A DNA stretch of 64,000 bases, from contig NC_030683.2 of assembly GCF_000004195.4 (NCBI RefSeq), positions 6,251,345 to 6,315,344 of the forward strand. The letters run 5' to 3'. The notes below the pieces were generated by a model. The model saw nothing but the letters and a program-made list of their open reading frames with translations, did no database searches and was not told the origin of the DNA. The stretch is from Xenopus tropicalis. Its lineage: Eukaryota > Chordata > Amphibia > Anura > Pipidae. This document shows positions 11,801-23,800 of this stretch, piece after piece. The position numbers and the translations under genes were made by a program. Within the stretch, counting starts at the first letter, position 1, and each line of letters starts with the position of its first letter.

Positions 11801-14800
11801 CCTACCAATCACTGCTTGCCGGTATGCGTCCTTAAAGCGATTCAGGTAGTATCTGTTTGCAGAGTTGACTCCATCTTTCATCACTCCAGCCAATTTGCGT
11901 TCCCCGGTGCGAGTGAAGTCTCCCTGTGAATGGGATATAATATAAGGAGATATCAGTTCAGAATGAAGCCTTTGCATGTAGCCATGGGGGTAGCTATTCA
12001 AACTGAAATAGGGCTCAATGGCAAAGGTTACATAGGAGATAAAATAGCCAATCACAGCCATTATTTGGCACCCCAGATACTTTGCTTCCTAGCTCTTTTT
12101 AATATTAATGTGGCTCATAGGTGAAAAAAAGGGTTGAGGATCCCTGCTTTAAGTCTACCTATTCGCTGGTAATCACACTAAGTGATGGAAGTGAGCAGGA
12201 AAGCATCAAGAGACGCTTCCCGCTTTAATAACATAAGCGCTAGCATTTTTGCCTGGCCCTTCCCTGTGCCAAACAGCAGTTGGTGCTCGGGTGTTTAGAA
12301 GAGCACTCTGAGCACATTTAGCTATATTATAGCCCCCTTTAATGCAGGGAAAATACAACAAAGAGTAAGTACCTTAAGGGCAGCTGTGCCTGCGTATTGC
12401 CTGCTGATGGAGTCTCCATTGTTAGCCCACATGATCTGGTACAAGCGGTAGCACTTCATTGGCAGAGGCTGTTCTGGAGGCATCACACCTAACTTTTTAA
12501 GCTGGAAAGAAAGTGAAATGATATTATTAATGAATAACCTTTTTAGCATAAGGAAACATATTGTTACGGGGAATACTATCTGGTTCTGCACAGAGCTTTT
12601 CCTGTGAAGGCAATAGCCCCCATATGTAATAAAAAAAAAAAGCACTAAGTTTGCCCAGGTGCAGTAACCCATAGCAACCAACAGGATGTTTGCTTGTTAT
12701 AGGTAACTTAAGTGTCTTTCACCATTTAACCCCATAAGTCCCAGTTCACACTAGGCAATTGCTCTGTCAGCATTCAAATTAGCTTTTTTTTTGGGCCAAA
12801 ATCGATTTCATTGTAGTGGGCCAGAAACCTCTGCAAAGCTTCTACAGAAAGAGAGAGAACAATGGGAACATTCCCATTGCTTCTGGAATCTGAAGAGTCC
12901 CTTTTCTCTCTAGAGGAGAGCCACTAAGGGAGGGGCTGTAAAGACACTATGGAGGTCGGAGATAATTTAGTCCCATACTCTCTCCCAGTGCAAAGAGATG
13001 CACACTTTAGGCTAAGCACTTTCAATCGTCCCACAAAGCACTCCCTCTAATGGTGGCCACACAGCTGCCAATTCTGTTCCTTCAGACCAATTTGGCAGAT
13101 TATCCGCCCGTGTATGGGCACCCCTGACGGCCTACCTGACCGATATCTGGCCTAAAATTGCCCAGATCTTGATCGGACAGGTTTGATTTTCCATCTGATC
13201 CACAGTCCAATGGCACCCATGCCCACCGCTGTAATTCAAACGTTTGGCCCTATATTGCCCAGCTTTAGGTGGAGAAGATCCGCTCCTTTGGGGGCCTCAA
13301 CAAATGAGCGAATCTTCCCGTGTATGGCCACCTTTAGGCATAATAATAGCCGTGTATATTGTCTCTGCCTCCCTATAACATCAGGAGCAGGAGTTGCAGT
13401 TGGTTACCTGGTGTTCCATGATCACCCGAGCGACAGCAGCTTGTACGACATTGGTACGATCCAGGCAGTCCATGCAGTTGACTCGGAAAATGCCTTCCTG
13501 CTTGCAAATCACCCCGGCCTGATCCACCCTTCCAATATAACAGGAAACAGGTTATGTGTGTGTCTGTGGCTGAGCACTGACATCCTGAACCTAAGCTATG
13601 CCAAGAAACTAACAGGAGCATATAGAGGACAGAGGTGACAGGGGTTTTTCCCTCTTACTGTCGCAGCCATTCTCCAAACATAATAGCACCCTTAGGACAC
13701 CTTCTTCTTCCCTCTGCGACTTTAGGCTTGGCTCTAAACCAGGAAGTGAACCTTCATGTCTTTAGGGTACAATAGACTCCTACAGTCTAGCTATACATTT
13801 TTCTGATGTAAATGGTAAATAACTAGAGAGCTGTGAGCAAAACAATGTACAATAAATATCCATTGGTTGGAGTTGTAGCCCCACCCACAATCATAAACAT
13901 GGCGACACCCACTTTACAAGGACAGGGAAGAATTAGGGCAAAACACCTTCCATTGTTGAAATCCTGGCAGTGTTCAAGAAGTAATTAAGGTTCATTGTTT
14001 CCTTTTAATTTCTTAATGATTGTAACTAAATAAAGCTTTTACATATCTAAAATTTTAATTTCACTTTAAAGCTACAGCGCCCTGCCAGGCCCGCGTGTGC
14101 CAATGTGTGGGTTCTGGCAAATGCCAGAGGGGCTGCTACCTAATAGCCAATCACAGCCCTTATGTGGCACCCCAAAGAACATTTGTTCATGCTTGTGTGG
14201 CTCCCAAGTTAAAGTTGGGGATCCTTGGTTTATATAAACAAAGCTGCTGTGTAGCCATGGGAGTAGCTATTAAAACTGAAATAGAGCTAAACGGCACAGG
14301 TTACATAGGAGATAATGCATAAGCTCTTTAATACACCATTGCATTTTACAGACCTTATCTGTTATCTGCTATATAACCTGTGCCTTTTCTCCTTTTTTCC
14401 AGCTTAAACGCCTGCCCTCGTGGCCAAACAGCAGCTTTAACTACTATATAAACTATATAAATTATACAACTTTTACCAGAGCAGGGCAATAGCACGTTAT
14501 ATTGGAATTAGTATTTATGTTTCTAGTACTTTGCAGAAATGAATGTGCATATTACAGAAGGGAATAACAGTCAGGCGTTCACTCACCAGCACCATTTCAT
14601 GTCAACGATAATGTCACTAATTGCATCTGTCAGAGTCTGAACATTCTCAAACTTCATTCCGCGGCTGCACAAAGAGAGACAGAAATAAAGCCAGTCGCCA
14701 ATACAGATAACGATAAAACCAGGGGCGGGGCTTCCTCGGGGAAGCCGCGGAACTACAAAACCTGCATTTCTCCTTCCACCTCTGTGGGTGGGTCGGACTG

Positions 14801-17800
14801 AGTGTCAGTTCTGCGGCCCCAGAAGGGCCCAAGCGACATTATCTTGAGGAAACACAACTTTGGCTCCTACCAGTGTTCGTGGAAGTCAAAGGTCACATAG
14901 GTGAGGTTGGGGTTGTTGAACATCAGAACTTGCTTCAGGTAAGCGTCTCCGATGATCTTCTCTCTGCCAGCCTGGTCCACGAGGTTAATGATAACCTGCC
15001 AGCGGGTAACACAAGCACTTCAGCACTTTAATGGTGCGATGGAAACCAAATTAAAGGGGAACTCCACCCAAACTTTTTGAAAAGTAAACATAATTTCAAG
15101 CAACTTTGCAATACACATCAATTAAAAAATATGCAGCCTTTTAACGATGTTTAATGTAATAATATGGTCTGGAACAGTTCCCTAAGCCCCGCCCCCTGTT
15201 CCCCTGCTGATCTGGCTGGCTACTTTGTGACTCCAATAAAATGTAACCGATAATATCGTATCATACCTCATTTCATATGATATTCGGTGCGTGTATGGCA
15301 AGTCGGTGAGGCGACCCATATCCTGCTGATATCGGTCGACTCGCCAATCGGCCAGGTTAAAAGATTTTGATCGGGCGCCATAGAAGGCGCCTGAGCAAAA
15401 TCTGCCGTCAGGGCTGAATCGGCAGAAGGAGGTAGAAATCCTATTGTTTCTACCTCCATATGTGCCGTTTCAGCCCTGAACGTTAGTGGCGGATTGAACG
15501 ATCTTTCGTGCGACCATCGAAAATCGCCACGTGTGGCCACCTTCATTCAAACTGAAGGAACAGATTACAGTGATAGGTATACTAGGGGTTTCCGTGTTTG
15601 GAAGCTGGAGTTCCCCTTTAAATAAAGATCTATTGCGTTTATACGTACCTGCTTTTGGTAGATTCCCAGCTCCTGGTTAAAATGCAGGGCAAAATACTGG
15701 CTTGTTTCTTTCTCACCTGCGGGAGACATACAGACAGTTGCACCACAAACCGTACGCTTAGATATAACACCCCCCACCCCCCAATAAATTCCCTTGTGAA
15801 ACACAACCATATTAAGTTACCCACAGTAACCAGACAGACACTCGCTTTCAATATTTCCCCTGCAATGGTCCAGTTAAAGCAGACTGCTGATTGGTTGTCG
15901 TTACCGGACCATAGCAATCTCTGCCCCTATTTTGTAAAACTGACGTTTGGAAACTCACTCTTGTCCAGTCGTGGCCGCGGGTTGTACCTATATCCGACCT
16001 GACTCCAGAACACCGGTACCGATCCCCTGGTCTGGACAAATGACAAGGTGTGGTTGTGAACGTGGATGAGCTGTTCGGTTTCCACGTAGTTGGCAACATG
16101 GCCAAATTTATCAACCCCTCGGCGCTTGTACCTCATGCCTTGAAGGAAGCAATAAAGACATTTATATTAATATCATTCCAATAAAGCAGTTTCTTATTAC
16201 AAGACACATATTTTGCAATCTACAGTTTGCATTTAATAGCATGAAAACTCAGCTCCCTGCCACTGCACCCATGCAATTTGCATTAGGTCTTTTATTAAGG
16301 GCATGGCACAAGGGCTAGTGTGCCCGAGGTACAGGGCAGAGTAAAGACCAGTGCCGGGCCAAGCCAGCCAGGTGCCCTAGGCTAGGTCAGCTTGGCCAGC
16401 CTACCACAGTGGGGACTGAGCAGTGACAGGGTTAAGGATGGGTGGGCAGGCAGTGGGGGCTGAGCAGTGAGAGGGTTAAGGATGGGTGGGCAGGCAGTGG
16501 GGGCTGAGCAGTCACAGGGTTAAGGATGGGTGTGCAGGCAGTGGGGGCTGAACAGTGACAGGGTTAAGGATGGATGGGCAGGCAGTGGGGACTGAGCAGT
16601 CACAGGGTTAAGGATGGGTGTGCAGGCAGTGGGGGCTGAACATTTACAGGGTTAAGGATGGGTGGGCAGGCAGTGGGGGCTGAGCAGTCACAGGGTTAAG
16701 GATGGGTGGGTGGGCAGGCAGTGGGGACTGAGCAGTGAGAGGGTTAAGGATGGGTGGGCAGGCAGTGGGGGCTGAGCAGTGACAGGGTTAAGGATGGGTG
16801 GGCAGGCAGTGGGGACTGAGCAGTGAGAGGGTTAAGGATGGGTGGGCAGGCAGAAAGCGGATATAAATACAAGCTGTGCATAAGGGGTGCATGTAGATTT
16901 GCAGAGGGAAGGAAGGAGCTAGCGGAGCAGTTGGGCACTGACGGGCATCAAGGGGCAAGAGAACAATCAGTTGTGGCAGGAATAAATAAGAGTGCTAGCA
17001 GGGGGAATACATGAGAGTGCTAGTGGGGGAAATAAATAAGAGTGCTGGCGGGGGGAATGAATGAGAGTGCTGGCGGGGGGAATGAATGAGAGTGCTGGCG
17101 GGGGGAATAAATGAGAGTGCTAGCGGGAGGGGGGGAATAAATGAGAGTGCTGGCGGGGGGAATAAATGAGAGTGCTGGCGGGGGGAATAAATGAGAGTGC
17201 TGGCGGGGGGAATAAATGAGAGTGCTGGCGGGGGGAATAAATGAGAGTGCTGGCGGGGGGAATAAATGAGAGTGCTGGCGGGGGGAATAAATGAGAGTGC
17301 TGGCGGGGGGAATAAATGAGAGTGCTGGCGGCAGAGGGGAAGGAGACCAATCAGGCAGCACTGCTGTCAGTAGGGGCAGAGCATGGAAGGATTTATGAAT
17401 GGCAAATACCACAGGGTACAGCCCCAGTTCTCTCAGTAGAAACCCTGCAGGTCACCAGTCCCTGTAAAGCTTTAGGCAGAAGATGTCTCTCTGTTTATAC
17501 AGAAATGTGATCTCAGCTGGTTTCCAACGCGTCCCGGAATGTACGTATCAGGCGCTGTGTGACTGAGGGTAAACACGCCGCCCTGTATAATGAGGCCCCT
17601 GCGCCCACACCGCCCCGTGTCCTGCTCTAATAATAATAATAATGATTTATGCTGCTTTTTATTCAGGAATGGGCCGTAAAGCATAATGGAGGTGTTGTGC
17701 TGTATAATTACATTCAGTACCTGTAACTGGATATTAACGGACTATACGCGGCTAACGAGATCTCGTGTAACGATGAGGGACTAGGTATGAATTATACGAA

Positions 17801-20800
17801 TGTACCAATATAATACAATCAGACAGTAGGAATAAATCCCATTTATATGCTGAAATCCAACACTGATGTATGTTGCAAAGTTGCTTGAAATTAGGTTTAC
17901 TCTGAGTTAACTGAGTATGATGCAGAGAGTAATGTTCAGAGACAAACTGCAATTGGTCTTCATTTTTTATCAATTACACTTTTTTAGTTATTTAATTTTT
18001 TGTTCAGCAGTTTTCCAGTCTGGAGTGTCAGCAGCTATCTGGTTGCTAGGGGCCAAATTACCTTAGCGACCAAGAAGTGGTTTGAATGAGAGACTGGTAT
18101 ATGAGGAGATGTATAGAAGAGGAACCCGAACAGAAAAATAATTAAATAAAAAGGAACAATAGCAATAAAACTGGAGCCTCACAGAATAATGGTTTTTTTT
18201 GTTTTTTTTTTGGCTGCCGGGGTCAGTGACCCCCATTTGAAAGCTGGATAGAGTCAGAAGAGGAAGGCAAATAATTCAAAAACTATAAAAAAAGAAACAA
18301 TGAAGACCAATGGAAAAGTTGCTTAAGGTGGCCACACACGTGGCGATTTGCGATCTTTCGTGCGACCATCATACACAGGCAAACAGATAAACTGCTGAAT
18401 TGTTCTGAATGACCAGAATCAGTAGATGAGGTAGTGTGAAGACACACGGAGCTACTTAGTAGCAACTACTTGTCACGGCTACTAAACTCCAGAAAATCAT
18501 CTGCCATAGACAATACTGAGAATTGCCTCTGCTAAACCCACGTAGAGACAATTATCAGTTAATGATCAGCATTGTCTGTTTTAGCAGCCGTGACAAGAAG
18601 CTGCTACTAGTAGCTCTGTGTGTCTTCACCCTTAAGCTCGCCATACACGCACCGAAAATATCGTAGGAAATCTCGTTTCGTACGATATTCGGTGCGTGTA
18701 TGGCAAGTCGCAGGAGGCTGCTGATATTGGTCGACTCGCCGATCGGCCAGGTTAAAAGATTTTGATCGGGCGCCATAGAAGGCGCCTGAGCAAAATCTTC
18801 TGTCAGGGCTGAATCAGCAGAAGGAGGTAGAAGTCCTATTGTTTGTACCCCCATATCTGCCGTTTCAGCCCTGAACGTTAGTGGCGGATCTGACGATCTT
18901 TCGTGTGACCATCGCAGATCGCCGCGTGTGTGGCCATCTTTAGGGCTCTGGCACACGGGGAGATTAGTCGCCCGCGACAAATTTGCCTCGAGAGGAAACT
19001 TGTGCCGCCACGTATGCCATCTCATCGGCGATTTACATTTTCACCGGTGGGATGGCAATCCGGGGAGATTAGTCGCCCGAGACACGGGAGATTTGTCGCG
19101 GGCCCTTAGTGTGCTTTACTTACCCTTTCATCCATATGTTTACCAATAAGGTTTGTAACTATGCACACAAACAGGCCACGCAGCAGTTTCACCCTGAATG
19201 CAATTACCTCTGGCTGCTCGCGGCGGCACACCCCACTGCACACTAATATATAATATTCTGTCTGTCTAGCAATCAGCAATAGATTCTTCCCTCCAGGCGA
19301 GGAATAATTCCAGAGACAGGTGAAGGCTTCCATATAAAATGTACCATCTATATTGTGCATAAATGTAATATACATTGCACCAGTACCAGGCAGACGAGAG
19401 CACATATTTACGATACAAATGAGGTTCAGTGTAGACAAGTGCAAAGTTATGCCCTTTGGTAGAAATAATATAAACATGAATAATACACTGAATGCACTCA
19501 CAGAGCAATAGGTTTTGGCTGCCGGGGTCAGTGACCCCCTTTTAAAAACGGTGAAGAGTTGGAAGAAGGCAAATAAGTCAAAAACTATAACATAAATAAT
19601 GAAGACCAACTGAAAAGATGCTTAGAATTGTCCATTCTATAACATACTGAGCATTGCAAAGCCCTGTGTATACAAGGGAGTGTGCATTAGTGTGGGCAGG
19701 GGAGAGCTCCACGTGTGGGTGGGGAAACTCGCCTGCTCTGTGCCGGCTCCGCCGCGATATCAGCGCCACCATAAATCGTGGGTGAATGTCGTCCACGCAG
19801 GTGGGCTCTTGGGGAGGGGTCTCGGGGCTGCTCTTCTCATCATCCGACGACTCGTTGTAATTCACCACTAGCTCCTCGATCTGTACAAATCCCTGAATGA
19901 TGGGAAGTATCCACACACTGCCCTGGGGGTCCTATGGAAAGGGGGCAAGCAAGCAGGGCTGGTTAGTATATCCCTGTACTGGGGGCAATAGGGGCAAAGT
20001 CATTAGCGCTCTCACTGTCATCTGTAAATCACTATAACTCCCGGTAGCTCTCTCACTGTCATCTGTAAATCACTATAACTCCCGGTAGCTCTCTTGCTGT
20101 CATCTGTAAATCACTATAACTCCCGGTAGCTCTCTCACTGTCATCTGTAAATCATATGATACCAGTGCCTGTAACTCCCGGTAGCTCTCTCGCTGTCATC
20201 TGTAAATCATATGATACTAGTATAACTCCCGGTAGCTCTCTTGCTGTCATCTGTAAATCATATGATACTAGTATAACTCCCGGTAGCTCTCTCACTGTCA
20301 TCTGTAAATCATATGATACTAGTGCCTATAACTCCCGGTAGCTCTCTCGCTGTCATCTGTAAATCATACGATACTAGTGCCTATAACTCCCGGTAGCTCT
20401 CTCACTGTCATCTGTAAATCATATGATACTAGTGCCTATAACTCCCGGTAGCTCTCTCACTGTCATCTGTAAATCATATGATACTAGTGCCTATAACTCC
20501 CGGTAGCTCTCTCGCTGTCATCTGTAAATCATACGATACTAGTGCCTATAACTCCCGGTAGCTCTCTCACTGTCATCTGTAAATCATATGATACTAGTGC
20601 CTATAACTCCCAGTAGCTCTCTCGCTGTCATCTGTAAATCATGTGATACTAGTGCCTATAACTCCCGGTAGCTCTCTCGCTGTCATCTGTAAATAATACG
20701 ATACTAGTGTCTATAACTCCCAGTAGCTCTCTCACTGTCATCTGTAAATCATATGATACTAGTGCCTATAATTCCCGGTTGCTCTCTCGCAGTCATCTGT

Positions 20801-23800
20801 AAATTATTTGATACTAGTGCCTATAACTCCCGGTAGCTCTCTCACTGTCATCTGTAAATCATATGATACTAGTGCCTATAACTCCTGGTAGCTCTCTCAC
20901 TGTCATCTGTAAATCATATGATACTAGTGCCTATAACTCCCGGTAGCTCTCTCACTGTCATCTGTAAATCATATGATACTAGTGCCTATAACTCCTGGTA
21001 GCTCTCTCACTGTCATCTGTAAATCATAGGATACTAGTGCCTATAACTCCCGGTAGCTCTCTCGCTGTCATCTGTAAATCATAGGATACTAGTGCCTATA
21101 ACTCCCGGTACTCCAATATCCTTTTGGGTTTGTCTCTTGGCTTGTCTTTATGTCATGGGCCAATTATCAGCCCCAGTTGGACAGTGCCGGTCTGATTCTA
21201 TTCATTTCCTTTTTCCCCCGGCTTCGGTGAAAGTTGCTATTTTTGGGTTTATTTATTTAATTTGGTTAAACCCCCCCCATTGCCCCCAATGTATAGGCTT
21301 TTGCTCCCCTCTTCACATTAGTCTGGCCAGATCTATATTACCCATAAAGCCATGCTGACACAACTCATACTACAGTATTGTTATGTGCAATGTATTCCAG
21401 TACCTTATCCCTTGTCTTAACCCCTTCGAAATCTTTCCTGCCCCCAGCGTCAAATCAACAGGCCTATAGTTTTCATGCTGAGAACAGGATACATTTCTTT
21501 AATAATGGCACCCTATTAGAAACTCGCCGGTTAAATTAGGCGCTGGCGGCAAGTTTGGGCACAGTTCCTTCTAGTTTAGATCTCATATTTAAGAACATAC
21601 CATAATAACATAAAGAAACTGTGCTCCCACAACTGTACCTTTATATCAATGAGATCCTGAATCATGTGCTTGTTCCAAAAGAACCGGTCATCTACCTGAA
21701 AGAAAAAAAATTGGGTTGAGGGGAAATTGGCATTGGCTACATTCAATCTCAGCCTATCAGGACTTCGGCTAAGTGTCAACCTAAAAAAGGTTTAAATGAC
21801 ACATTTTTTACTTTTATGAGAGGGCTCTGTGGTGGTTAAACCATCAGCCATAAGCTTTAATGTGCAGTCAGTCTGATCTGGGCTCGGCCCCAAACTCCGG
21901 CCAAACAAAAGAGAGTGAACAAAGATCCAATTCCTGCTGAAAGCTATGTTTGCAAATCTAATCCTGAATGTAAAAGCTTTGCAGCTTCACCTGGATAAAC
22001 AGTGAGTAAAATACAATCCATATGTACTGTTTATCTTTCATTTCCTACAAACTGATGAGGGTACAGCTTCTATGTGCCCAGAACATTCCTTCTCAGTATA
22101 TTTATACATATGGGTGGGAGCTGCCTCACTGTTTCTCTTACATTACAGTATGGGGGTACAGCTTTATGTGCAGCTCTGTATATTTGTATTTATACATATG
22201 GGTAGGGGGTGCCATAGTGTTTCCCTTAGACAGTACAGTATGGGGGTACAGCTTATTGTGTGCCCAGAACATTCCTTCTCTGTATATTTGTATTTATACA
22301 TATGGGTAGGGGGTGCCATAGTGTTTCCCTTAGACAGTACAGTATGGGGGTACAGCTTATTGTGTGCCCAGAACATTCCTTCTCTGTATATTTGTATTTA
22401 TACATATGGGTAGGGGGTGCCATAGTGTTTCCCTTAGACAGTACAGTATGGGGGTACAGCTTATTGTGTGCCCAGAACATTCCTTCTCTGTATATTTGTA
22501 TTTATACATATGGGTAGGGGGTGCCATAGTGTTTCCCTTAGACAGTACAGTATGGGGGTACAGCTTATTGTGTGCCCAGAACATTCCTTCTCTGTATATT
22601 TGTATTTATACATATGGGTAGGGGGTGCCATAGTGTTTTCCCTTAGACAGTACAGTATGGGGGTACAGCTTATTGTGTGCCCAGAACATTCCTTCTCTGT
22701 ATATTTGTATTTATACATATGGGTAGGAGGTGCCATAGTGTTTCCCTTAGACAGTACAGTATGGGGGTACAGCTTATTGTGTGCCCAGAACATTCCTTCT
22801 CTGTATATTTGTATTTATACATATGGGTAGGGGGTGCCATAGTGTTTCCCTTAGACAGTACAGTATGGGGGTACAGCTTATTGTGTGCCCAGAACATTCC
22901 CTCTCTGTATATTTGTATTTATACATATGGGTAGGGGGTGCCATAGTGTTTCCCTTAGACAGTACAGTATGGGGGTACAGCTTATTGTGTGCCCAGAACA
23001 TTCCTTCTCTGTATATTTGTATTTATACATATGGGTAGGGGGTGCCATAGTGTTTCCCTTAGACAGTACAGTATGGGGGTAAAGCTTATTGTGTGCCCAG
23101 AACATTCCTTCTCTGTATATTTGTATTTATACATATGGGTAGGAGGTGCCATAGTGTTTCCCTTAGACAGTACAGTATGGGGGGTACAGCTTATTGTGTG
23201 CCCAGAACATTCCCTCTCTGTATATTTGTATTTATACATATGGGTAGGGGGTGCCATAGTGTTTCCCTTAGACAGTACAGTATGGGGGTACAGCTTATTG
23301 TGTGCCCAGAACATTCCTTCTCTGTATATTTGTATTTATACATATGGGTAGGGGGTGCCATAGTGTTTCCCTTAGACAGTACAGTATGGGGGTACAGCTT
23401 ATTGTGTGCCCAGAACATTCCTTCTCTGTATATTTGTATTTATACATATGGGTAGGGGGTGCCATAGTGTTTCCCTTAGACAGTACAGTATGGGGGTACA
23501 GCTTATTGGTGTGCCCAGAACATTCCTTCTCTGTATATTTGTATTTATACATATGGGTAGGGGTGCCATAGTGTTTCCCTTAGACAGTACAGTATGGGGG
23601 TAAGCTTATTGTGTGCCCAGAACATTCCTTCTCTGTATATTTGTATTATACATATGGGTAGGGGGTGCCCATAGTGTTTCCCTTAGACAGTACAGTAATG
23701 GGGGTAGCAGCTTATTGTGTGCCCAGAACATTCCTTCTCTGTATATTTGTATTTATACATATGGGTAGGAGGTGCCATAGTGTTTCCCTTAGCAGTACAG

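Noticed and set aside
16407..17334. CRISPR-like regular short repeats
   Set aside because: Units are contiguous tandem repeats without unique spacers, in a vertebrate intron.
17020..17412. 130-aa proline/serine-rich minus-strand frame
   Set aside because: It is a translation of the 25-bp minisatellite.
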